From Saprospiraceae bacterium UBA7328 (GTDB lineage: Bacteria > Bacteroidota > Bacteroidia > Chitinophagales > Saprospiraceae), in assembly GCA_002471345.1 (NCBI GenBank), contig DKPS01000074.1, forward strand, positions 1-10,711: a DNA stretch of 10,711 nt. The letters are read 5' to 3'. Of this stretch, positions 1 to 7,248 are shown in pieces. The notes beneath the pieces are model-generated. The model saw only the letters and a program-made list of their open reading frames with translations. It made no database searches and was not told the DNA's origin. Numbering within the stretch: position 1 is the stretch's first letter; each line of letters opens with the position of its first letter. The position numbers and the translations under genes were made by a program.

Positions 1-909
1 CATATTGGAGTCCCACTTACATTATTATGTATTCCCTTATCAGCCGAGTTTGTGATTGTAGAAATGGGCTCAAATCAACCCGGTGACATAGAAGAATTGT
101 CTGATATAACAAATCCGGATTTTGGATTAATCACAAATATTGGTAAAACTCATTTAGAAAAATTAAAATCTCAAGAAGGAGTATTTATTGAAAAATCCAG
201 CCTTTATAAAAAGATTAAAGAGAGGAAAGGTACTTTCTTTGTAAATGTAGGAGACCCATTTTTGAGTCAAATAGAGATGAAAGGGGCAATTGGATATTCA
301 ACTACTCAAACTAGTAGATATCAGATTAATACCGACTCAAAAAGTCTAGCATTATCATTTGAGTTGAAAAAAGGAAATGATGCTTTTTCTATTTCTACGA
401 ATCTCTTTGGAAATTATAACATTGAAAATGTCGCCGCAGCCCTTACTATCTCTGAATATTTTGAGATTCCCATAGAGACAAGTATTCAAGCAATAGAAGA
501 GTATACTCCCTCTAATATGAGATCTCAAATCCTAAGAACCGAGAAGGACAATATTGTGGTGGTAGATACCTATAATTCAAACCCCTTTAGCTTAAAAAAA
601 TCATTAGAACATTTTACAGAGGCCAGTGGAATAGTAAAATATGCGATTATTGGAGACATGTTAGAATTAGGTGAATCTAGTAAAGAAGAACATGTGAAAG
701 TGATTAAGAATGTAAAAAGTGGAGTGGAATACTTTTTTATAGGAAGTTATTTTTATGCCTATAAACATCTGGGTAGATTGAATACTAGATTCTACAAGAG
801 CAATAAAGAATTGATCGCTGAAATATCAAAGCTAAACATCAAAAAGTCAAACGTCTTTGTTAAAGGATCCAGAGGCTTAGCCTTGGAGAAAGTGATACCT
901 TATTTGTAA
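1..909 (+). CDS. murF: MurF, UDP-N-acetylmuramoyl-tripeptide--D-alanyl-D-alanine ligase (5'-truncated by window edge)
   Basis: Cytoplasmic ATP-dependent Mur ligase that adds D-Ala-D-Ala to the UDP-MurNAc-tripeptide, the last soluble step in making the peptidoglycan precursor. The frame is open from base 1 (HIGVPLTLL...), so the ATG at 67 or any start near 52 is internal and the N-terminal domain with the P-loop lies outside the window. Visible family signatures are the central-domain block EMGSNQPGDIEEL then DFGLITNIGKTHLE, a Lys in EKSSLY (193-195) at about the place of the carbamylated Mur-ligase lysine, the GNYNIENVAAAL segment, and C-terminal-domain motifs DTYNSNP (usually YNANP) and IIGDMLELG. 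About 303 codons are present, ending in TAA. It converges on the next gene with only 10 bp between the stops and no obvious terminator. In some Bacteroidota murF follows gldJ; that side cannot be seen here. Confidence 0.95.
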   Translation, partial: HIGVPLTLLCIPLSAEFVIVEMGSNQPGDIEELSDITNPDFGLITNIGKTHLEKLKSQEGVFIEKSSLYKKIKERKGTFFVNVGDPFLSQIEMKGAIGYSTTQTSRYQINTDSKSLALSFELKKGNDAFSISTNLFGNYNIENVAAALTISEYFEIPIETSIQAIEEYTPSNMRSQILRTEKDNIVVVDTYNSNPFSLKKSLEHFTEASGIVKYAIIGDMLELGESSKEEHVKVIKNVKSGVEYFFIGSYFYAYKHLGRLNTRFYKSNKELIAEISKLNIKKSNVFVKGSRGLALEKVIPYL

Positions 910-919
910 TTAGAATCGA

Positions 920-1810
920 TTAAATTGTTGTCTCAATAGCAAGAGATATTCTTTTTGAAATCTCATTATTACAAGCCATTTCATAATCTCTTTTGGAGCA
1001 AGCCATATGCATATGACCTTCTTCAGTGGGTACTTTGACCCACCATCTGCCAGATTCGGCACTTTTTACAAATTGAAGCTCTTTGTCATAGGGCTCACTT
1101 ACAACTGAGAATACCAGATTTTCAGGATCAGAGATATTTTGATCCATATTTCTCAATTTTACCCCTTCACTGACATACCAAAGAAGATTGGCCACATTAC
1201 AAGCCATCATATCATTGGGGTCATTATTCAGGTTTATTCCCAAGAAAAATACATTTTCAATTAAATCAGAGGCACCAATAAATTTGGCTATTTGACATGC
1301 TTCTTCAATAGTAAGCCCTGTAGTATTAGATCTGAGATATCCGTTCTGATCTCCTCTCCTAATAGCATTCATGTTAAATACAGCAATGTCAGAAGTTCGC
1401 AATACTATTTCACTTATATCAGGTGATGTTTTAATATCTTTTAATCTAAAGATTCTTTCAGATGGCAGATCATTAAGTTCACCATTAAAACAATGATTTT
1501 GTATTGCTAATGTTCTGATAATCAATTCTTTATTATGTATCAAATTAAGAATGTGCTTCCCGCTACCATTCTCAATAAGAGTAATTGCCTGAGAATCACT
1601 TAAGTCATTTAATGCATGATAAAAGTCGTCAGAAGAATCTTGATTGATAAGTGAAATATTAAGCCCTGGTTCATCCTTCTGATGTCCAATAAAAGGTAAG
1701 TCTCGTGATGTTCGTAGATCAAGAGCATTATGATCAATAGGGCTCAAGATTTCTAACGTCTTTCCTACTTTATTTATGACAGAAAGACTACCTGTTACAT
1801 TTATCATCAT
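920..1810 (-). CDS. Arginase/formimidoylglutamase-family protein, probably catalytically inactive
   Basis: A 296-residue protein. Its C-terminal half matches the Bacteroidota formimidoylglutamase-like branch of the ureohydrolase (arginase) family: an EEACQIAKFIGASD helix (169-182), ANLLWYVSEGVKLR (207-220), and a tail with RWWVKVP (255-261) and CSKRDYEMACNNEI (271-284). Active arginases bind two Mn ions through GGxHS, DAHxD and SFDxDxxDP motifs. Here the last motif reads FNMNA (145-149), with both Asp replaced by Asn, and the first two are not recognisable (the first may be the NGSGKH region, 81-86). The N-terminal half is divergent. I infer a pseudoenzyme with a structural or unknown role, not a working hydrolase. 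The start has two tandem ATG codons (1805-1810) and no clear Shine-Dalgarno, as is normal for the phylum. It ends in TAA. The family assignment is fairly sure; loss of activity is inferred from motifs recalled from the family. Confidence 0.8.
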   Translation of the reverse strand: MMINVTGSLSVINKVGKTLEILSPIDHNALDLRTSRDLPFIGHQKDEPGLNISLINQDSSDDFYHALNDLSDSQAITLIENGSGKHILNLIHNKELIIRTLAIQNHCFNGELNDLPSERIFRLKDIKTSPDISEIVLRTSDIAVFNMNAIRRGDQNGYLRSNTTGLTIEEACQIAKFIGASDLIENVFFLGINLNNDPNDMMACNVANLLWYVSEGVKLRNMDQNISDPENLVFSVVSEPYDKELQFVKSAESGRWWVKVPTEEGHMHMACSKRDYEMACNNEISKRISLAIETTI

Positions 1811-1846
1811 AAGAACTTTGAATTATTAGAAATTAATAACGCATTA

Positions 1847-1854
1847 CAAATTTA
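1847..1854 (-). promoter_or_regulatory. Candidate -7 promoter box for the arginase-like gene
   Basis: On the minus strand these bases read TAAATTTG, an exact fit to the Bacteroidota sigma-ABfrm -7 element TAnnTTTG. It lies 36 bases upstream of the first ATG, which predicts a short 5' leader. No clear -33 element is seen. In DNA this AT-rich a match can arise by chance. Confidence 0.35.
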
Positions 1855-1915
1855 TTCAATATGATTCATATAGTTTATTTTATTATAAAAATTATTATAA
1901 TATGTAAAGAGTTTA

Positions 1916-1923
1916 TACTTTTG
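1916..1923 (+). promoter_or_regulatory. Candidate -7 promoter box for the OmpA-family gene
   Basis: The sequence TACTTTTG fits TAnnTTTG exactly. Transcription would begin near 1930, giving a leader of about 100 bases before the ATG at 2029. A -33 TTTG at the expected distance is not evident. Confidence 0.35.
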
Positions 1924-1973
1924 ATTTTATACATTAAGATTTTATACCATCCGACTTAAGAAACAGCTTGTAC

Positions 1974-2005
1974 GTACGCTGATAAGAGAGCCTATCGCGA
2001 ATAGA
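1974..2005 (+). promoter_or_regulatory. Leader segment resembling the leader of the giant gene
   Basis: GTACGCTGATAA at 1974-1985 matches 11 of 12 bases at 4345-4356, with AGCTT 3-4 bases upstream in both. The adjoining 1978-2005 aligns with 4466-4492, sharing AAGAG near the start and CGAATAGA at the end, with small gaps. Both lie in 5' leaders of exported-protein genes. Chance cannot be excluded. Confidence 0.3.
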
Positions 2006-2028
2006 TCTATTTTAACAAATAATCAGAT

Positions 2029-3954
2029 ATGATTAACTTTAAGTTGTTGTTTGCATTAGCTCTGATGCTTTTATCATTTCCTATAATCTCTCAAGAGGAT
2101 GATTCAGACAATGAACTTGGTACACAAAATGATACTTGGATCACTCCTCTGATTACAGATGAGATGACTACAAATCCTGAACAAACGCAGCAATGGAGAC
2201 AAGGACAAAACAAATTTCCAGCAAGACCTAAAGATGCATGGGAGCTTGGAATCCATGCTGGACATTTTTTCATAGATGGTGATGTAGATAGAAAGCTACC
2301 AGCAGGATATGGGACTGGTTTATCTCTTAGAAAATCTATTAATTATATTGCTTCTATAAGGTTTGATTTATTCTATGGAAGAGCTAAAGGGTTAGAGACA
2401 CAACCTTGGAGGCATAGGACAGGAGGTGGAGGACTTGTAGAAAATACATTTAGCGCTTATGCCAATAATTCAAGAGATGATCAATATTGGTTTCCTTCTC
2501 ATGATACTAGATATATCTATGGAGCGATGCAATGTGTTTTTAATCTTACAAATATCTTGTTCCATAGAGAGAGAAATAAGTGGAATACATATCTGACCAT
2601 TGGAGCAGGTTTGGACAATCATAAAACTATGCTTGACCTTTTAGATGGTAATGGTCAAGCCTATACTGATTTGGTATCAAGATCAGGATTTAGTCCTCAG
2701 TTATTTGATACAAGATCTGGGAGAAGTGATATCAAGACAAATCTGGAGAGTATATATGATGGAACATATGAAACAGAAGGGTTTAAGAAGGCTGGTATTT
2801 TTAGATTAGGAGACGAAACAAATATTCATGTTGTATTTACTGCATCTGCAGGAATAAGTAGAAAGATATCTAAGCGACTGAATATTGGATTTGAGCATCA
2901 AATAATGGCCTCAGATAATGATTATCTGGACGGGATTAAATTCAGAACTGCTGGTGATCAAACTAATAATGTAGACATAGGGCATTATACTAATCTTCGT
3001 CTTGGAATCAATATGGGAAATTTCTCAAAGAGAACAGAGCCTTTGTATTGGTTAAATCCTATGAGTACTCTTTATGGAGATGTAGCGGAGATGAAATCTA
3101 GGGGAGCTCTGGATTTAACAGATAGCGATAACGATGGAGTTATTGATATGTTGGATCAAGAACCTGATTCTGAGGCAGGATGTTTAGTGGATACACGAGG
3201 GATAACTCTTGACAGTGATGGTGATGGAATTGCTGACTGTAAGGATATCGAGCCATATTCTCCTCCTGGATATAGTATATCTGAAGATGGAAAAGCTATT
3301 ATCACTGATAACAATGGACTTACAGAAGCAGATGTAATAAGGATTATAGAATCCACATGTGAAGGTTGTCATAATCAAGCTTTGAGTTCTACCACAACTC
3401 CAGATGGAAGAGTAATCTACGGCACATCTGGTATTGACTCTTCTGGAGCTGTTACCAATATGGTGACTACGGCATGTGGAAATTGGTTCTTGCCTATGGT
3501 GCATTTTGACCTTGACAAATACAGAATTAAACCTGAAGCTTACGCCGCAATGCACCAGGTAGCTGATGTTATGAATAAATGTCCTTCTATGTGCATCACT
3601 GTTCATGGGCATACAGATGCTAGAAACTCAAATGATTACAATAGAGTGCTGTCCTATAAAAGGGCGAAAGAAGTTATAGACTATTTATCTCTAAATTATG
3701 GTATTGACAGGTCTAGATTCAAGCTAATGTTTGGTGGAGAAGAAAGCCCATTGATTCCAAATCTTCCGGATCATCACTTTACATCTAGAGAACAAGAGGT
3801 AATGCAATTTATGAATAGGAGAGTAGAGTTCAGAGTATGTACAACTACAGACCACGAAATGTCCGCCCCTTCAGGTCCAAATGCTGGTTCAAAAACGGGT
3901 GGGTCTTCTAGACCAGGATCAAAATATAGCGATAATAAAAATTCAAAATACTAA
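2029..3954 (+). CDS. OmpA-family outer-membrane protein with TSP3-like repeats
   Basis: A 641-residue envelope protein that should span the outer membrane and bind peptidoglycan. Residues 1-22 form a signal peptide (hydrophobic LLFALALMLLSFPII, then SQ). Residues about 70-345 have aromatic, alternating strands and probably form a beta-barrel. Residues 365-410 carry two thrombospondin type-3-like Asp repeats (DSDNDGVIDMLD and DSDGDGIADCKD), likely calcium-binding. A CEGCH motif sits at 444-448. Residues 485-604 are the OmpA C-terminal domain: HFDLDKYRIKPEA, then GHTDARNSNDYN...LSYKRA with the Asp and Arg that normally contact diaminopimelate, then NRRVEFRVC. A Ser/Gly/Pro-rich tail of about 37 residues follows. 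OmpA-like proteins of this layout occur with type IX secretion and gliding genes in Bacteroidota, but the sequence alone does not prove that role. The start is chosen by the signal peptide; no Shine-Dalgarno is visible. It ends in TAA just before a strong hairpin. Confidence 0.9.
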   Translation: MINFKLLFALALMLLSFPIISQEDDSDNELGTQNDTWITPLITDEMTTNPEQTQQWRQGQNKFPARPKDAWELGIHAGHFFIDGDVDRKLPAGYGTGLSLRKSINYIASIRFDLFYGRAKGLETQPWRHRTGGGGLVENTFSAYANNSRDDQYWFPSHDTRYIYGAMQCVFNLTNILFHRERNKWNTYLTIGAGLDNHKTMLDLLDGNGQAYTDLVSRSGFSPQLFDTRSGRSDIKTNLESIYDGTYETEGFKKAGIFRLGDETNIHVVFTASAGISRKISKRLNIGFEHQIMASDNDYLDGIKFRTAGDQTNNVDIGHYTNLRLGINMGNFSKRTEPLYWLNPMSTLYGDVAEMKSRGALDLTDSDNDGVIDMLDQEPDSEAGCLVDTRGITLDSDGDGIADCKDIEPYSPPGYSISEDGKAIITDNNGLTEADVIRIIESTCEGCHNQALSSTTTPDGRVIYGTSGIDSSGAVTNMVTTACGNWFLPMVHFDLDKYRIKPEAYAAMHQVADVMNKCPSMCITVHGHTDARNSNDYNRVLSYKRAKEVIDYLSLNYGIDRSRFKLMFGGEESPLIPNLPDHHFTSREQEVMQFMNRRVEFRVCTTTDHEMSAPSGPNAGSKTGGSSRPGSKYSDNKNSKY

Positions 3955-4157
3955 TTACATAGGTTCTCTGAAAAGGGAAATGATTTAGGAACAATTTCAT
4001 TGAAATTGTTCCTTTTACTTTTTGTGAAAAAATCTGTTTTCTCTTCTGCCTGGATCAGTATATTTTTAAGTAAATCTATCTTTTGTCGTTCACATCGCTG
4101 TTGCAAATGGAATAAATATGAGCTCTTTTTGGGGGCAATGTAGATACAATGTGTCAT
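3951..4157 (-). CDS. Doubtful small ORF (68 codons), unrecognised
   Basis: A 68-codon frame lies antisense in the gap after the OmpA-family gene. Its composition looks fairly protein-like, with a charged, possibly helical stretch (RCERQKIDLLKNILIQAEEK) and no membrane segment or signal peptide. Against it, its last third runs through the perfect hairpin terminator of the opposite gene, its end overlaps the last bases of that gene, no Shine-Dalgarno is evident, and I recognise no family. It may be a chance frame or a remnant. I record it only because the region holds nothing else. Confidence 0.15.
   Translation of the reverse strand: MTHCIYIAPKKSSYLFHLQQRCERQKIDLLKNILIQAEEKTDFFTKSKRNNFNEIVPKSFPFSENLCN
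3987..4025 (+). terminator. Hairpin terminator after the OmpA-family gene
   Basis: A perfect 12-bp inverted repeat (arms 3987-3998 and 4002-4013, AGGAACAATTTC and its complement) with a 3-base loop is followed by the T-rich tract TTTACTTTTT. It starts 33 bases after the OmpA-family stop codon, so that gene is probably transcribed alone and not with the giant gene. Confidence 0.85.
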
Positions 4158-4274
4158 CTATATGCCTTTAATTTCTTTTTGAATTATTGTAGAGTATAAA
4201 ATTGCTGTTCTAAACGTCGCTTACTTGATAATTTTTTTTAAGACGATTTATTAAAATAAAATTAAAACATATTA

Positions 4275-4282
4275 TATATTTG
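4275..4282 (+). promoter_or_regulatory. Candidate -7 promoter box for the giant surface-protein gene
   Basis: TATATTTG matches the Bacteroidota TAnnTTTG element exactly. Transcription would begin about 4289, at the left edge of the 4290-4309 inverted repeat. No good -33 TTTG is seen upstream, so this is a moderate candidate. Confidence 0.4.
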
Positions 4283-4289
4283 TAGTATG

Positions 4290-4309
4290 TGTTTCATGTT
4301 TATGAAACA
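4290..4309. promoter_or_regulatory. Perfect 8-bp inverted repeat at the predicted transcription start
   Basis: Arms TGTTTCAT (4290-4297) and ATGAAACA (4302-4309) are separated by four bases. The position, 8 bases after the candidate -7 box, fits either an operator for a dimeric regulator or a hairpin at the very 5' end of the message. No T-tract follows, so it is not a terminator. Confidence 0.45.
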
Positions 4310-4465
4310 TTCCAATCGATGTGAATAATAGTACCAAGCTTTTTGTACGCTAATAATTTCAGTTAGAATACAATCAAAAGACGTTAATGAATTCGGTCTT
4401 GTTCAGAATTCTAACATAATGTTCTATGATTAAAGTAAGTGAAAACTAGATGAATGCGTTGTTTT

Positions 4466-4492
4466 GCTAAGAGCGCTAATCAGTCGAATAGA
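4466..4492 (+). promoter_or_regulatory. Leader segment resembling the OmpA-gene leader
   Basis: This is the counterpart of 1978-2005. It lies 53 bases before the ATG of the giant gene, against 23 bases for the OmpA-family gene. The first part of the shared element (4345-4356) is displaced about 110 bases upstream here. Confidence 0.28.
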
Positions 4493-4537
4493 GAAGAAAT
4501 ATAAGTGCTGGAGTTAGAATAGAGATAAAATTTATCC

Positions 4538-4542
4538 GAGGA
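4538..4542 (+). promoter_or_regulatory. Ribosome-binding site GAGGA fixing the start at 4546
   Basis: GAGGA lies only 3 bases before the ATG at 4546. The spacing is short, but this is the clearest Shine-Dalgarno-like site in the window. It favours 4546 over the in-frame ATG at 4561. Confidence 0.5.
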
Positions 4543-4545
4543 ATT

Positions 4546-5184
4546 ATGAAGTTTTGGTCAATGTTACATCATACAGTTCTGAGATGTGTTGATTTTACAT
4601 CAACAAGGAATTCATCCAGACTTTTGAACTTAACTTTCACATTCCTTTTTTCTTTACAGTATTTCAATTCGTCAGCTCAATTAATTCAAGCGAACCAAGT
4701 TATTCCAACAGGGTCCTATATAGTAGATATGGGTGTGGTTCCTCAAAATGTGGGCAATGCATTGAAACCCTATGGGATGATTTTCGAATTGTTAAGAGAA
4801 GAACATGTTCCTATTCTTTGGGCCATTAATCCAAATAAGGCACAAGATGGTGTTGATTTCACATATAATGGAAATAACTATAGAGGAGGTCCATTTATCA
4901 TCCCCGGTGATTATAGATCCGCTTCAATTAATGCAATAATCTCGAATTGGGAATCACAAGGGGTTGTTGGAGTAACTACCACATCTGACTTCATAGCACC
5001 AATTTATTGGTCGATGGATTGGATTCTAACTTGGACTTTAGATGCCGCCAATGGTAAGATAGCCAAGGATTATTTGGATAAAGCAGGAATACCGGATTCA
5101 TATTATAACTGGGTCAATCCTCAAGATTTAAACTGCTGTAATGACTTGTTTATCATGCCTCATGCTGATCCTAAATGGAGCTAG
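4546..5184 (+). CDS. Segment 1 of the giant protein: signal peptide and first half of an amidotransferase-like domain
   Basis: 212 codons up to the first TAG. The N-terminus has a long polar start, a hydrophobic core (LLNLTFTFLFSLQYF, about 26-40) and a likely cleavage near NSSA/Q (44-45), so the product is exported. From residue 50 there is an alternating strand/helix pattern: IVDMGVVPQNVGNALKPYGM, VPILWAINP, GGPFIIPGDYR, a helix ending in WESQGVVGVTTTSDF, and LFIMPHADPKW. This pattern suits a Rossmann-like, class I glutamine-amidotransferase-like (ThuA/BPL_N type) fold. The stop falls three codons after PK within the conserved-looking block HADPKW-S-stop-HSNLYDW, so this segment alone would be a truncated domain without its putative nucleophile elbow. 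The fold is inferred, not certain. Confidence 0.75.
   Translation: MKFWSMLHHTVLRCVDFTSTRNSSRLLNLTFTFLFSLQYFNSSAQLIQANQVIPTGSYIVDMGVVPQNVGNALKPYGMIFELLREEHVPILWAINPNKAQDGVDFTYNGNNYRGGPFIIPGDYRSASINAIISNWESQGVVGVTTTSDFIAPIYWSMDWILTWTLDAANGKIAKDYLDKAGIPDSYYNWVNPQDLNCCNDLFIMPHADPKWS
5182..5184 (+). other. First in-frame TAG (codon 213 of the giant frame)
   Basis: Context AGC TAG CAT. The residues on both sides (HADPKWS before, HSNLYDW after) read as one uninterrupted block of a domain, and the frame is kept exactly. A single-base change from a sense codon such as CAG, AAG, GAG, TCG or TTG would explain it. Confidence 0.9.
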
Positions 5185-7248
5185 CATAGTAATCTTTACG
5201 ATTGGGTGATTGATAGAAACCTAGGTGGATGTGAAGGTTCAGTTTGGGCAGCTTGTCATGCTGTCAGTGCTTTAGAAAATGCACACAATCCTGGTAACCC
5301 TACAGAACAAATGAACTTTCTATCTCTAACTAATGCCCCTGCACAATCAGGAGGGACTTGGGCAGATAATAGTTTGGTATTATGGAATGATCATGATGAT
5401 GGTTCTCCGTCATATAATTATAATCACTTTGATCATCCAGTAATGCAATTCTTAGGGAATATCGATGCCGCTACTGAAAATGGATCTGAACAAGTGTATC
5501 TTCCTCAGATTGGTGGAGGATGGAGACCAGAAACATACATTGGAGTCTGGGATCCTGATCAAAGTGATCTGGGTACTAAATCTCCAGGAGAAGCGGCTAT
5601 TGTAGCATCTGGTGATGCTTTCGGTGAATTAGAGAACGGAAAAGTGATGTACGAAGCTGGGCACGCTCACAACAAATCAAATGGACCAGAAAACATTGCG
5701 GCCATGAGAGCAATGTTGAATTTTAGTTTTTGGGCAACAGCTGCCCAATCAGTGAATATAACCACTAACATTCCTAACATATTCTTAAAAGATGTGCCAA
5801 CGGAAATGACGGCATTAGCTACTGGTGGATCCGGAGCTTATATTTATGAGTGGGCTTCTTCTTGTCTAGGTACATTTTCTAACCCATTTTCTTCAACAAC
5901 TACTTTTACGCCTTCTGGTTCTGGTCCATGTATTGTTGAATGTTTAGTAACAGATGGTTGTGGAAGACAATCATTTTTCTCTTCCCCTGTAGAGATTCTG
6001 GAATTACCACAACCTCCTGTGGCTATGGATGACGTAATTACAACTGCAGAATGTGCTCCAGGAGTTGTCGATGTTCTTTCAAATGATAATGACCCAGAAG
6101 GTGGGAATCTTACAGTAACTTTATTATGTGCTGGGTCTAATGGTACTTTTATCAATTTGGGTACAGGAAGTGTGACTTATATTCCCGACAATGGCTTTAT
6201 TGGTATGGATATGGTCGATTATGAAATTTGTGACCCCACATTCTTATGTGATACTGCTACCATTTCAGTTACGGTAAGCTTAAATTCTGCCCCAACAGCC
6301 AATAACGATATCGATACCACTTTAATCGATACTCCTGTTGAGATTGATGTATTAGCAAATGATTCAGACCCCGAAAATGGTATTCTTAATATTGATATTG
6401 TTACACAATCCTCAGATGGTACAGCATTTGTAATCGGTGATCAGGTTTTATTTCAGCCTGATGCAGGCTTTTCTGGTGATGCTACATTTACTTACGAAGT
6501 TTGTGACCTGGGCTGTACCCCTCTATGCGATACTGCTGTTGTTATGGTGAATATTGGATGTAATCCAATTGACGGTCAGGTAGATATTGTGGGAAATGTA
6601 TTCTTGGATCAGAATGCCAATGGCAATTTAGAAAGCGGTGAGTTGGGGCAAGAAGGTATAAAGGTGTACTTATATGAAGATGTAAATGTGGATAGTTTGG
6701 TGGATGCTGGTGATGTAATAATAGACTCCACAATTACTCAAGGAAATGGGTCGTACGCATTTACAGCCATTCCTACATTTGCTCCTCCTGAAGTTCTTTG
6801 TGATACCACTTATGCCGAACAACTCATATCATCAACAATTGGAAATGCTGAAAATGCTTTAGGTGAAGTTGATGGTTTAGAAACTAATAGGATTGATAAG
6901 GATGATAATTTGGTCGTTGCGATGGGAGATACCATCAGTGTAGGGGATGAATTTTTTCTTTACGGTACTGTAAATGGCAAGGCAGGTAATTCTGATGGAT
7001 TGGACATTGAAGCCTCTTTAGATAATATCAGTTACTCAACTGTTCAAAATGACTACAATGTTACTAACTTACCACCGCTTACCCATAGTTCTGATTTTCT
7101 ATATTTAAGAATTGGTGCTAACGATAAAGATTCAGATATAGACTTAGATGCTGTAAGAGCAATTCGTGATAATTCTAATCCAGGCTATGAATGTGGAGAT
7201 AATCTAAATGTTACGATTACATCGACAAAAACTACGAGCAATTATTAG
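5185..7248 (+). CDS. Segment 2 of the giant protein: rest of N-terminal domain, PKD/Ig-like repeats, SdrD_B N-half, discoidin-like insert
   Basis: 687 in-frame codons between the two TAGs. A GTG at 5206 could nominally start it, but there is no ribosome-binding site or signal peptide, and translation from there would lose HSNLYDW, which continues the previous domain. In order: VWAACHAVSALE (Cys 237 in the joint numbering, nucleophile-elbow-like) and YEAGHAHNKSNGPENIAAMR (His 373), completing the amidotransferase-like domain; a PKD/Ig-like domain (5749-6000); two cadherin-like Ig repeats (6013-6276, 6289-6555), each with NDxDPExG and a Cys pair in ICD/VCD...LCDTA; the first half of an SdrD_B-like domain (VGNVFLDQNANGNLESGE..., 6580-6774); a discoidin-like domain (6802-7164, NAENALGEVDG ... 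DSDIDLDAVRAI); and the start of a DNRLRE-like domain, cut by the second TAG at 7246. Confidence 0.75.
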   Translation, partial: HSNLYDWVIDRNLGGCEGSVWAACHAVSALENAHNPGNPTEQMNFLSLTNAPAQSGGTWADNSLVLWNDHDDGSPSYNYNHFDHPVMQFLGNIDAATENGSEQVYLPQIGGGWRPETYIGVWDPDQSDLGTKSPGEAAIVASGDAFGELENGKVMYEAGHAHNKSNGPENIAAMRAMLNFSFWATAAQSVNITTNIPNIFLKDVPTEMTALATGGSGAYIYEWASSCLGTFSNPFSSTTTFTPSGSGPCIVECLVTDGCGRQSFFSSPVEILELPQPPVAMDDVITTAECAPGVVDVLSNDNDPEGGNLTVTLLCAGSNGTFINLGTGSVTYIPDNGFIGMDMVDYEICDPTFLCDTATISVTVSLNSAPTANNDIDTTLIDTPVEIDVLANDSDPENGILNIDIVTQSSDGTAFVIGDQVLFQPDAGFSGDATFTYEVCDLGCTPLCDTAVVMVNIGCNPIDGQVDIVGNVFLDQNANGNLESGELGQEGIKVYLYEDVNVDSLVDAGDVIIDSTITQGNGSYAFTAIPTFAPPEVLCDTTYAEQLISSTIGNAENALGEVDGLETNRIDKDDNLVVAMGDTISVGDEFFLYGTVNGKAGNSDGLDIEASLDNISYSTVQNDYNVTNLPPLTHSSDFLYLRIGANDKDSDIDLDAVRAIRDNSNPGYECGDNLNVTITSTKTTSNY

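Larger units (their letters stand above)
1811..2028. promoter_or_regulatory. Divergent intergenic promoter region
   Basis: This 218-bp AT-rich gap separates the start of the leftward arginase-like gene from the start of the rightward OmpA-family gene, so it must hold the promoters of both. Each strand has one candidate -7 box fitting the Bacteroidota consensus TAnnTTTG, listed separately. I could not find a convincing -33 TTTG at the usual spacing for either. The right part (1970-2005) is less AT-rich and contains the palindrome GTACGTAC and a stretch resembling the leader of the giant gene downstream. Confidence 0.6.
4026..4545. other. Intergenic/leader region before the giant surface-protein gene
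   Basis: About 520 bp of AT-rich sequence with no rightward gene. It holds, in order, the doubtful leftward small ORF, a candidate -7 box at 4275-4282, a perfect 8-bp inverted repeat at 4290-4309, two GAATTC palindromes (4389-4394 and 4406-4411), a leader segment resembling that of the OmpA-family gene (4345-4356 and 4466-4492), and a GAGGA ribosome-binding site. If the -7 box is real, the leader is about 255 bases, long for a bacterial mRNA. Confidence 0.6.

Noticed and set aside
2091..3612. Minus-strand frames inside the OmpA-family gene
   Set aside because: They overlap a clear secreted protein on the other strand and have no recognisable family or start signal; treated as shadows.
4389..4411. 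Two GAATTC palindromes as an attachment site or operator
   Set aside because: Each is only a 6-bp self-palindrome and the flanks do not extend the symmetry; likely chance.
5206..7248. An independent gene starting at GTG 5206
   Set aside because: No ribosome-binding site or signal peptide; it would begin in the middle of a domain that continues in the same frame from upstream of the TAG.
5182..7248. Selenocysteine or pyrrolysine insertion at the internal stops
   Set aside because: Selenocysteine uses TGA, and both stops here are TAG. Pyrrolysine would use TAG, but no pyl genes are in the window and an adhesin gives no reason to expect it; only the general readthrough option is kept.
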